Assembly (NCBI GenBank): GCA_938020565.1 | Contig: CALIHP010000040.1 | Span: 1-24,253 of the forward strand | Direction of reading: 5' to 3' | DNA: 24,253 nt | From: an uncultured Anaerolineaceae bacterium | GTDB lineage: Bacteria > Chloroflexota > Anaerolineae > Anaerolineales > Anaerolineaceae | Shown: positions 15,246 through 22,252 of the stretch, one piece after another | Layout: every line of letters begins with the position of its first letter | Position numbering within the stretch: position 1 is the stretch's first letter | Translations under genes and position numbers: made by a program | Notes under the pieces: model-generated | What the model was told of the DNA's origin: nothing | The model's database searches: none | What the model saw: only the letters and a program-made list of their open reading frames with translations

Positions 15246-16520
15246 ATGACAACGCACGCGCCAAAAGAAGCCGTATTCGGAAATCCGAGGAGGCTTCTTT
15301 TCCTCCTCTTTTTCGCGCTCGTCACTCTCCCCGCCAGCGTCACGGCGCAGCAGGCAAACACCGTCTCGGCATGGGACCTGATCGGACTGATCAACGGACA
15401 GCGCGGCGGATACGGATTAAGCCCGCTGGCAACCGATCAGGCCCTGATGAACTGCGCGCAGAGCACGGCGCAGACAATGGCGGATTATCGAATGAGCTGG
15501 CATATCGGAGACGTTTCCGGACGCGTCGCTCAATTCGGGTACAACAACGGCGGGCGCGCCTACGCGACCGAAAATTTCGCGACCGGCCCGTCCACCCTCG
15601 ACCAGATCGCCGCAGTCTGGAGCGACGCGACCCATCAGATCGCGTCTTCCGGCGGGAAATACTGCCATATCGGCGCGGGCGTCGCCGAAGCCAACGGCGT
15701 TACCTACTACGTTATCCAGGCGGCCTACCCAGCAACGGGAACCGGATGCGGTTACTCCGGGTCGGGATCGGCTTCCGGCGGAAGCCCAGGCGCGGGGTCC
15801 GGCGGAACCGGCGCTGGCGGAACAGGAACGCTCCCGGTCTTCGACATGTCGCAGATCATCGCCAGTATCAAAATCGCGGAGCCAGACGCCGACGGAAATA
15901 CGTACCATGTCGTTCAGAACGGCCAGAGCCTCTGGAGCATTGCGTCGGCGTACGGCGTAAAAATCGAAGACGTCGCCGCGTGGAACAATATCAAAGATCC
16001 GGCCGCTATTGCGCTGAATCAGAAGCTGCTGATCCCCAGCGCGGAAATGATCGCCAATCAAACGCTGCCGACGTCCCCGCCGGTCGTTCTGCCGACGATG
16101 AGCGCGGACGGAAAATTCCGTCATGAAATCTCCGCCGGCGAAACGCTCTGGTCGATTGCGGAATCCTGGAGCGCCGATTTCGCCGAATTGAAACGGATCA
16201 ACGGCCTGACCGACGAGACCGCGTTAGGAATCGGCTGGAAACTGTTCATCCCGGTTACGCCGACGGCAACTTCAGCGCCAACGCTGACCGCCCTTCCGAC
16301 GCTCGTTCCAACGATGACCGCGACCGCCGATCCGCTCGCCAGTACCGAAAACGCGGCTGAATTCATTCGAGCTGAAACCGCTGCGCCAACCTTGATACCG
16401 ACGCGCGAACCGTCGCACCTGCCTAAAGCGTCGATGCGCACGTTCATGATCTTAGGGATCGTCGCTTCGATCGTCGTTGGCGCCGGAATTATTGCTTATT
16501 CGCTGACGAAACAGCGTTAG
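15246..16520 (+). CDS. Secreted CAP-domain protein with two LysM domains and a C-terminal membrane anchor
   Basis: An envelope protein that probably binds peptidoglycan through LysM. In order: signal peptide (about 14-35, RRLLFLLFFALVTLPASVTA), CAP/SCP-like domain (41-163) with SWHIGD, ATENF and THQIASSGGKYCHIGAGVA carrying the usual His/Glu/His pocket, a Gly/Ser linker (169-195), LysM1 (220-264, HVVQNGQSLWSIA), LysM2 (292-336, GETLWSIAESW), a Thr/Pro-rich stretch (337-392), a membrane helix (400-420) and a basic tail. The enzymatic role of bacterial CAP domains is unsettled. The ATG at 15246 has no close ribosome site, but TAAAAT at 15234-15239 lies 6 nt upstream, so a leaderless transcript is possible. 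The next gene is its paralogue. Confidence 0.85.
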   Translation: MTTHAPKEAVFGNPRRLLFLLFFALVTLPASVTAQQANTVSAWDLIGLINGQRGGYGLSPLATDQALMNCAQSTAQTMADYRMSWHIGDVSGRVAQFGYNNGGRAYATENFATGPSTLDQIAAVWSDATHQIASSGGKYCHIGAGVAEANGVTYYVIQAAYPATGTGCGYSGSGSASGGSPGAGSGGTGAGGTGTLPVFDMSQIIASIKIAEPDADGNTYHVVQNGQSLWSIASAYGVKIEDVAAWNNIKDPAAIALNQKLLIPSAEMIANQTLPTSPPVVLPTMSADGKFRHEISAGETLWSIAESWSADFAELKRINGLTDETALGIGWKLFIPVTPTATSAPTLTALPTLVPTMTATADPLASTENAAEFIRAETAAPTLIPTREPSHLPKASMRTFMILGIVASIVVGAGIIAYSLTKQR

Positions 16521-16554
16521 CCGCCAGAGGGGCAAGGGCAGGAAGGGAGGAGAC

Positions 16555-17880
16555 ATGACAGCAAAGCATTGCTCGAATCATCAGCAGGCAGCTGCCGGCT
16601 GCTCCGCTCGCAGCCTCAGACGGATCGTCTTTTCTCTGGCCCTCCTGTTTTTCACGCAGCTCAGCCCGGCCGTCTTCGCGGAGGAGCCGACGCCGACGCT
16701 TTCGGTTCCGACGCTGACGGTAACCCCGACGCAGCTCTACATCGTCACGAAAGATGACCTGATCCGCTGGGTCAACGAATCCCGTTCCAAACTCGGTTAC
16801 CGCGGACTGAAAGCCGACCCGTACCTGATGATCAGCGCGCAGGACTCGGCGCAGATCATGGCCGATCAGGCCATCGGCCATCTCGGCGGCGTCAAGGATC
16901 GGATTCCGCTTTACGGCTACAACAACGGAATGGAAGTCTTCGCGACTGAAAACTACATGACCGGACCTTCGTCGCTGGAAACGATCCTCGCGAACTGGAC
17001 CGACTGGGAACATCAGCGGATCATCGAGAACCCGCTGTACTGCCATATTGGCGTCGGGATCGCCGAAGGCGCCGACGGAACCGTCTACTATGTCGTTCAG
17101 GCCGCATATCCCGCTTTTCAGAATAGCTGTGCCTATGCGAAGCCACCGGCCGGTTCCACACCGCTGCCCGGAATCACGCCGATTCCCGGCGGCGTCAGCG
17201 CTCCAATCGTCAGCGTCTCGCAGTACATCGCCGCAGTTCGAATCGCAACCCCGAACGCCGACGGGCAAACCATCCACGTCGTAAAAAACGGCCAGAGCCT
17301 CTGGAGCATCGCGGCGGCCTACGGCGTCAATTTTGACGACCTGGTCCGCTGGAACCATCTCACCGAATCCTCCAGATTAGACCTGGATCAGGAGCTTCTC
17401 ATTCCAGACCCTGCGGCCGTCAGGAATCAGGCGATCCCGACCGCGATTCCAACGATCCTGCCGACGATGTTCCCCGACGGGAAATTCCGCCATGTTATAC
17501 AGTCCGGTGAGACGCTCTGGTCGATCGCGGATCTCTGGAAAGTCGATCTGGAATCGCTGAAACTGGTAAACGGGCTGACGGACGATGTCTCGCTGGGCGT
17601 CGGCTGGCGGCTTTTCATCCCGGTTACGCCGACGGCAACCTCGCTTCCGACGCTGACGCCAACGCTGACCGCAACGGTCAACCAGCCGGCAACGGTCAGC
17701 GCCATGATCGAAACCGCGGCCGCGCTGACGCTGACCCCAGCGACCGCGTCGGCGGCCCCCGAAGCGCCGCATGATTCGCACAAAGGGAACCCAATCGCCC
17801 GCGTCTTCGTCATGACCGGCCTTGGCCTGGCGCTCCTCGCCAGCGGCGCGCTAATCGGATACAGTCTCAAACGCAGGTAG
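16555..17880 (+). CDS. Paralogous CAP + 2xLysM membrane-anchored protein
   Basis: It has the same architecture as the gene before it: signal peptide (about 20-42), a Thr/Pro-rich spacer (44-60), CAP domain (66-188) with GHLGG, ATENYMTG and WEHQRI...YCHIGVGIAEG, LysM1 (240-284), LysM2 (312-356), a Thr/Pro linker, a membrane helix (416-436) and the basic end SLKRR. Identical runs such as NGQSLWSIA, GETLWSIA and LFIPVTPTATS prove a tandem duplication. The linker after CAP is Pro/Gly-rich here and Gly/Ser-rich in the first copy, so the copies have diverged most in their spacers. GGAGGAG precedes the ATG closely. The 34-nt gap suggests both copies are co-transcribed. Confidence 0.87.
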   Translation: MTAKHCSNHQQAAAGCSARSLRRIVFSLALLFFTQLSPAVFAEEPTPTLSVPTLTVTPTQLYIVTKDDLIRWVNESRSKLGYRGLKADPYLMISAQDSAQIMADQAIGHLGGVKDRIPLYGYNNGMEVFATENYMTGPSSLETILANWTDWEHQRIIENPLYCHIGVGIAEGADGTVYYVVQAAYPAFQNSCAYAKPPAGSTPLPGITPIPGGVSAPIVSVSQYIAAVRIATPNADGQTIHVVKNGQSLWSIAAAYGVNFDDLVRWNHLTESSRLDLDQELLIPDPAAVRNQAIPTAIPTILPTMFPDGKFRHVIQSGETLWSIADLWKVDLESLKLVNGLTDDVSLGVGWRLFIPVTPTATSLPTLTPTLTATVNQPATVSAMIETAAALTLTPATASAAPEAPHDSHKGNPIARVFVMTGLGLALLASGALIGYSLKRR

Positions 17881-17931
17881 AAGTCTCCCGTTCCCTGCGC
17901 GAATCGTCCTGATGATGAGGATTCTTTAACC

Positions 17932-17962
17932 TTGACAAAACCGCGGTTTTGAATAATAATAT
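17932..17962 (+). promoter_or_regulatory. Promoter of the N-ATPase operon with a palindromic operator
   Basis: A perfect -35 TTGACA (17932-17937) and an A/T-rich -10 region (TAATAA 17954-17959 or TAATAT 17957-17962) frame the perfect 16-bp palindrome CAAAACCGCGGTTTTG (17936-17951). A dyad that fills the spacer is the classical position for a repressor or MerR-type activator. It implies a leader of about 160 nt before atpD. Confidence 0.6.
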
Positions 17963-18034
17963 TGTCGCTAACATAAATATCCGTTTCAAACTGGAGCAAA
18001 CCTCATCTTTCAGACGGAAGAAGTTTCACTCAAG

Positions 18035-18040
18035 TATAAT
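18035..18040 (+). promoter_or_regulatory. Second candidate -10 box upstream of atpD
   Basis: TATAAT within the atpD leader, without a recognisable -35. It could be a secondary start. Shortly after lies the dyad GTTTGATTCAAAC (18057-18069). Confidence 0.25.
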
Positions 18041-18129
18041 TTAATCGTTGTACGACGTTTGATTCAAACCCGGGCGAGCTATCGTATCGGCGCAGCAAAA
18101 CTCTTAATTCAGGCAGGCAAGGCGGTATT

Positions 18130-19572
18130 TTGGACTCAAAATCAACAGATCATCACCTGAACGGCTATATCGTCCGCGTCGCCGGCGTCGTTGTCGACGT
18201 CGAATTTCCAACCGGCCGGATACCCGGAATTCATACAGCGCTGACCGTCGAACGGAACAACGCCGAACCGCTCATGCTCGAAATCCAGGAGCACGTTGGA
18301 AAAACGACGGTGCGAACGATCGCGATGAGCGCGACCGCGGGACTGAATCGCGGAATGACGGTTATTAACACCGGCAGGCCGATTCGCGTTCCCGTCGGGC
18401 GGAAAACGCTGGGGCGCATGTTCAACGTATTAGGGAACCCGATCGACGGAGAGCCGGCGCCCGTTTTCGAGGAGAAACGTCCGATTCACGCGCCTTCGCT
18501 CCCGATCGCGCATCAGGTCGTGTCCCGCGATATCGTCGTCACCGGAATAAAAACGCTCGACCTGCTGACGCCGTACCCGCGCGGGGGAAAGATCGGCCTT
18601 TTCGGCGGGGCGGGCGTCGGAAAATCGGTCCTCATGATCGAGCTGATGCGCAATACGATTCGGCAGCATAAAGGAATCGTCCTTTTCGCCGGGGTCGGCG
18701 AACGCAGCCGTGAAGGAAACGACCTGTGGCTGGAGCTGAACCAGCAGGGGCTGATGGATTCGACGATCCTGACCTTTGGCCAGATGAACGAGCCGCCGGG
18801 CGCGCGTCTCCGGATCCCGTACACGGCGCTGACGATGGCCGAGTATTTCCGGGATCAGGAAAACCGTCCCGTCCTCGTTTTTATCGATAATATCTACCGC
18901 TTTATCCAGGCCGGGATGGAAGTTTCCGCGCTGCTGGGACGGCTCCCCAGCGAAATGGGGTACCAGGCGACGCTCGATTCCGAAATCGGTTCGCTTCAGG
19001 AACGGATCGCCTCAACGTCGAGCGGATCGTTGACTTCGATCCAGGCGGTTTACATCCCGGCGGACGACCTGACCGATCCGTCGGTCGCCTCCACGTTCTC
19101 GCACCTGGACGCGACGACGGTCCTATCCCGGCGATTGGCGAGCGCCGGCGTTTATCCCTCGATCGATCCGCTCCAATCGACCTCGATCCTGCTGAATCCG
19201 TATATCGTCGGCGAACGGCACTATCGAATCGCTGAAGACGTCAAAGCGACGCTCGCCCGCTACCAGGAGCTTCAGGACCTGATCGCGATTTTAGGCGTCG
19301 ACGAGCTCTCGGAAGAAGACCGGAACGTCGTCGCTCGTGCGCGCCGTCTCCAGCGCTTCATGACGCAGCCATTCTTTTCAGCCGAAATCTATTCCGGGAA
19401 GCCGGGGCGTATGGTTCCGCTCGCAGAGACGCTTCGCGGATTCGAGGAAATCCTCGCCGGGCGCCATGACGATCTCCCGGAACAGGCTTTTTACATGGTC
19501 GGGACGATTGACGAAGCCGTTGAAAAAGCCGGGGAACTGAAAGCCCCGGCGAAAGCGGAGAACGGGTCGTGA
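18130..19572 (+). CDS. atpD: N-type ATPase, F1 subunit beta
   Basis: The catalytic subunit of the rotary ATPase. P-loop GGAGVGKS is at 159-166, the catalytic glutamate is in GVGERSREGND (Glu191), Walker B is VLVFIDNIYRF, and the GMEVSALLGRLPSEMGYQ segment is present. The 480 residues match the family. The start codon is TTG, with AAGG (18119-18122) about 8 nt upstream; no ATG lies nearby in frame. Being first in the operon, before atpC, is the hallmark of N-ATPases (order D-C-Q-R-B-E-F-A-G); ordinary F-ATPase operons end with D-C. The next gene overlaps its stop (GTGA). Confidence 0.96.
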   Translation: MDSKSTDHHLNGYIVRVAGVVVDVEFPTGRIPGIHTALTVERNNAEPLMLEIQEHVGKTTVRTIAMSATAGLNRGMTVINTGRPIRVPVGRKTLGRMFNVLGNPIDGEPAPVFEEKRPIHAPSLPIAHQVVSRDIVVTGIKTLDLLTPYPRGGKIGLFGGAGVGKSVLMIELMRNTIRQHKGIVLFAGVGERSREGNDLWLELNQQGLMDSTILTFGQMNEPPGARLRIPYTALTMAEYFRDQENRPVLVFIDNIYRFIQAGMEVSALLGRLPSEMGYQATLDSEIGSLQERIASTSSGSLTSIQAVYIPADDLTDPSVASTFSHLDATTVLSRRLASAGVYPSIDPLQSTSILLNPYIVGERHYRIAEDVKATLARYQELQDLIAILGVDELSEEDRNVVARARRLQRFMTQPFFSAEIYSGKPGRMVPLAETLRGFEEILAGRHDDLPEQAFYMVGTIDEAVEKAGELKAPAKAENGS

Positions 19573-19823
19573 ACGCAGTGCTGAGCCTGATTGTGTATTC
19601 GGTCGACGGATCGAAGACGCAGGAATCGGACATCGAGTCGCTCAACGTCCGATTAATCGACGGATCGCTGATCGGAATTCGCCCGGGACACGACCGTTTA
19701 ATCGCGATGACCGATGGGAGCGAACTCTTTTTTCAGCGAAACGGCGAAACGATCGAGCTTGACGCGCCGGCTGGACTGCTGACGGTCGAGAAAAACGTCG
19801 TAAAAATTTTCACGACGGTGTAA
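19569..19823 (+). CDS. atpC: N-type ATPase, F1 subunit epsilon (short form)
   Basis: A central-stalk subunit. The 84 residues cover only the N-terminal beta-sandwich (LIVYSVDG..., IGIRPGHDRLIAMTDG, LDAPAGLLTVEKNVVKIFTTV). The C-terminal helical hairpin that inhibits ATP hydrolysis in many F-ATPases is absent: the stop falls directly after the last strand. Short epsilons exist in some bacteria, so this may be natural rather than a truncation. It starts at GTG 19569, overlapping the atpD stop by four bases, so translation is coupled. Confidence 0.88.
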   Translation: MNAVLSLIVYSVDGSKTQESDIESLNVRLIDGSLIGIRPGHDRLIAMTDGSELFFQRNGETIELDAPAGLLTVEKNVVKIFTTV

Positions 19824-19836
19824 TCGGGAGCGGAAA

Positions 19837-20145
19837 ATGACGAACGAAACGTTCAAGTACCGAAAGCGGAGAAAACCCGAATCGGCCGGGAAAACGAAAC
19901 GCCGCGTTTCAACGAAAATTACCGGACATGAGTTTCGCGCGGTTTCGTTAGGCTGGGATATCGCCCTTCCAATCTTCGCCGGTCCGCTCTTCGGCGTCTG
20001 GCTCGATCATAAATTCGGCCGCGAAGGCGTGTTCGTGCTAATCCTGTTAGGCGCCGGCGTAATTCTGGCGGTTGTCCAGGTTTGTCGCGCGATTCATCGC
20101 GAATCGATTTGGACAAGAGAGGAAGAGAGGGAAAATCGAGAATGA
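19837..20145 (+). CDS. atpQ: N-type ATPase accessory membrane protein AtpQ (AtpI-like)
   Basis: A 102-residue protein found with N-ATPases and related to AtpI assembly factors. It has a basic, soluble N-terminus (1-35), two membrane segments (about 40-57, IALPIFAGPLFGVWL, and 63-84) and a charged C-terminal tail. GPLFGVWLDHKFG is the AtpI-like signature. The role is inferred to be c-ring assembly or ion handling. It starts 13 nt after atpC with a GGGAGCGG ribosome site; its stop overlaps the atpR start (ATGA). Confidence 0.8.
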   Translation: MTNETFKYRKRRKPESAGKTKRRVSTKITGHEFRAVSLGWDIALPIFAGPLFGVWLDHKFGREGVFVLILLGAGVILAVVQVCRAIHRESIWTREEERENRE

Positions 20146-20495
20146 GCGGATGGACTGTTTGGGGACTGTACGCGGCGCTTTGGACGCTTGCAGGCGGCGT
20201 TGCCGGCTATTTCTTTATCGCGCTCATCGAGCTGTCAACGCGACTGAACAACGGACGGAAGCTTTCATGGGCGGCAATGGCCGGCGGATGGCTGGCGCGG
20301 ACGATCGGAATCGGCGCGCTGCTGTTTTTCGCAGTGAACCAGAGCGTCGTGTACGCGATTCTTTTCGTCGCCGCGTTTACGATCGCGAACGGCGTTCAGG
20401 TAGCCAGAATGCGCCGGTTGGCGGACGCAATGGACCAGGCTAAACGGGAAGCGGCGCTGACTTCGGAAATGGAGAACGATGGAAGTAACGCATAA
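20142..20495 (+). CDS. atpR: N-type ATPase membrane subunit AtpR
   Basis: A membrane protein specific to N-ATPase operons, 117 residues, with three hydrophobic segments (WGLYAALWTLAGGVAGYFFIAL, WLARTIGIGALLFFAV, and VYAILFVAAFTIANGVQVARM). The arginine in LARTIG lies within a membrane segment; in this family it is thought to interact with the c-ring carboxylates, but that is inference. The start at 20142 (ATGA overlap with atpQ) is preferred to the longer in-frame start at 20082, which would lie deep inside atpQ. It overlaps atpB by 17 nt. Confidence 0.8.
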   Translation: MSGWTVWGLYAALWTLAGGVAGYFFIALIELSTRLNNGRKLSWAAMAGGWLARTIGIGALLFFAVNQSVVYAILFVAAFTIANGVQVARMRRLADAMDQAKREAALTSEMENDGSNA

Positions 20496-21177
20496 AATCG
20501 TCTTCTCAGTTTTTGGCATCGGGATCCGCGATACGGTCGTCATGACCTGGATCATGATGGCGCTGATTTTGGCGCTGGTCCTGATCCTGCGCCGCCGAAT
20601 GCCGGCCATGATCGACTGGATCTTCAAGATGATTAACGGAATGGTCGGCGGGATCCTCGAAGGCGACGAGATTTCATCTTACCTGCCGCTGCTCGGGAGC
20701 CTGTTTATTTTTATTCTCTGCGCGAATTTATTATCTGTGATTCCAGCGCTGACGTCGCCCACCGCAGACGTCAACACGACGTTCGCGTTAGCGCTCGTCG
20801 TCTTCTTTGCGGTTCATTTTTACGGGATCCGGCGCAAAGGGCTTTGGGTTTACCTGAAGACCTTTGCGAATCCGCCGCTCCTGTTTCCGCTGGAGCTCCT
20901 GAGCCATTTTTCCCGGACGCTGGCGCTGACGCTCCGTCTTTTCGGGAATATCCTGAGCGGGGACATGATCGTCGCGATCACGTTTTCGCTGGTCCCGTTG
21001 ATCGTCCCGATCCCAATGATCGCGCTGGGCATGATGTCCGGCGTGATCCAGGCGTTTATTCTGACGACGCTGGCTTCATTGTATATTTCATCCGCGATCG
21101 AGATCGAAAAGGATGAGGAGAGAATAAAAAAAATAGAGGTCGAAGAAAAGACTGGAAAGGATCAGATTCATGTTTGA
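20479..21177 (+). CDS. atpB: N-type ATPase, Fo subunit a
   Basis: The stator channel subunit in the membrane. It has multiple hydrophobic helices and the conserved arginine Arg153 in LALTLRLFGNI, which sits opposite the c-ring carboxylates. FPLELLSHFSR precedes it as usual. The 232 residues match the family, and the C-terminus is an unusually charged tail after the last helix (EIEKDEERIKKIEVEE). It overlaps atpR upstream and atpE downstream (8 nt), so the membrane subunits are tightly coupled. Confidence 0.94.
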   Translation: MEVTHKIVFSVFGIGIRDTVVMTWIMMALILALVLILRRRMPAMIDWIFKMINGMVGGILEGDEISSYLPLLGSLFIFILCANLLSVIPALTSPTADVNTTFALALVVFFAVHFYGIRRKGLWVYLKTFANPPLLFPLELLSHFSRTLALTLRLFGNILSGDMIVAITFSLVPLIVPIPMIALGMMSGVIQAFILTTLASLYISSAIEIEKDEERIKKIEVEEKTGKDQIHV

Positions 21178-21454
21178 AATTCTAAATGCTGGACAAATTG
21201 CTTCACTTGTGTCAATTATCGCAGTCGCTTTCGTTATGGTCGGAGGGACGGTCGCGCCTACGATCATGGAGGGAAAGATCGCGGTCAAGGCGATCGAAGG
21301 AATCTCGCGTCAGCCGGACGCGGCGGGAACGATCCGAATGAGCATGATTATCGGGATGGCGCTGACGGAAACGACGAATATTTATTCGCTGCTGATCGCG
21401 CTGATCCTGATTTTCGCGAACCCGCTGTTGGGTCGATTCTTTGTCGGAGGATAA
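21170..21454 (+). CDS. atpE: N-type ATPase, Fo subunit c (rotor ring)
   Basis: The rotor-ring subunit, 94 residues, a hairpin of two membrane helices joined by the polar loop SRQPDAAG (46-53). The ion site on helix 2 reads TETTNIY (66-72): carboxylate Glu67 with Thr68, Thr69 and Tyr72 in the positions of the Na+ ligands of Ilyobacter c-rings. Helix 1 has Glu34 where the Na+ F-type ring has Gln, giving two carboxylates, as known for N-type rings. Sequence alone does not settle Na+ against H+ coupling: the motif suits Na+, while a related N-type c-ring was reported to be H+-specific. Confidence 0.95.
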   Translation: MFEILNAGQIASLVSIIAVAFVMVGGTVAPTIMEGKIAVKAIEGISRQPDAAGTIRMSMIIGMALTETTNIYSLLIALILIFANPLLGRFFVGG

Positions 21455-21457
21455 CGC

Positions 21458-22252
21458 ATGCTTGAATTTGACGGCGTAACGATCCTGCTGGAAATCATCA
21501 ATTTCTTAATCATCGCCGCTGCGTTGAATTTCCTGCTCTTTAAACCGGTCGTTAAACGCGCCGAAGCGCAGCGAATCGAACGGGAACGGCTTGAAGCCGA
21601 ATTAAAACGGGATCGGGAGGAAGCGGCGGAAAAGCTGGCGGCGATTAACGAACGGATCGCCAATTTCGAAACCGAATTGGAAGCGATCGCGGACGAGATG
21701 TATGACCGCGGGAAACAGGTTCAGGAGGACCTGCTGGAAAGCGTCCGCGCCCATGCCGAAACGGTTATCCATGAAGAAGCGATCAAAGCCCGCTACGACG
21801 TCATGATCGATCGAAAGGAAAACCGGGTCGAAATCGTTGACACGGTCATCTCCATAACCGGCAGTACGCTCCGGAAAGTCCTCCCGGCGAATACGCAGAG
21901 CGAATTGATCGGACGGTTGGTCAAACGGGTCTGGGACCTGGGGAAATCGGATATCAACCAGGTTTACGCCATCCGCGATTCGATTAAAGAGGAAGAACCG
22001 ATTATCCGGATCGAAACGGCGGAAGAGATGTCGATTGACGATAAGGGGAGTCTCGTCCGGACGTTCAGCGCGCTGGCGGATAAGGACGTCGTTCTGGAAA
22101 TGGGGCTCGATCCGTCGCTGATCGCCGGGATAAAGGTTCGGATCGGCGACATCATTTTAGAAAACTCGATTCAAAAGCATTTGGCAAACGTTCAGAAAGA
22201 CGTCGTCCGTTCAGTAGAAAGGATGTTCGCGGATGAATCGGATGAAAGCTGA
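21458..22252 (+). CDS. atpF: N-type ATPase, Fo subunit b with delta-like C-terminal domain
   Basis: A peripheral-stalk subunit of 264 residues, far longer than ordinary b (about 160). One N-terminal membrane helix (about 7-27) is followed by a long charged coiled coil (about 30-130). The C-terminal third contains LDPSLIAGIKVRIGDIILENSIQKHL, which matches the delta-subunit C-terminal signature. It therefore likely does the work of both b and delta, and no atpH is present between atpF and atpA. It starts 3 nt after atpE and overlaps atpA by 20 nt. Confidence 0.9.
   Translation: MLEFDGVTILLEIINFLIIAAALNFLLFKPVVKRAEAQRIERERLEAELKRDREEAAEKLAAINERIANFETELEAIADEMYDRGKQVQEDLLESVRAHAETVIHEEAIKARYDVMIDRKENRVEIVDTVISITGSTLRKVLPANTQSELIGRLVKRVWDLGKSDINQVYAIRDSIKEEEPIIRIETAEEMSIDDKGSLVRTFSALADKDVVLEMGLDPSLIAGIKVRIGDIILENSIQKHLANVQKDVVRSVERMFADESDES

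Noticed and set aside
17901..17927. Terminator after the second CAP-LysM gene
   Set aside because: GAATC/GATTC with CCT/AGG gives a short, bulged stem with only TTTAAC after it; too weak to call.
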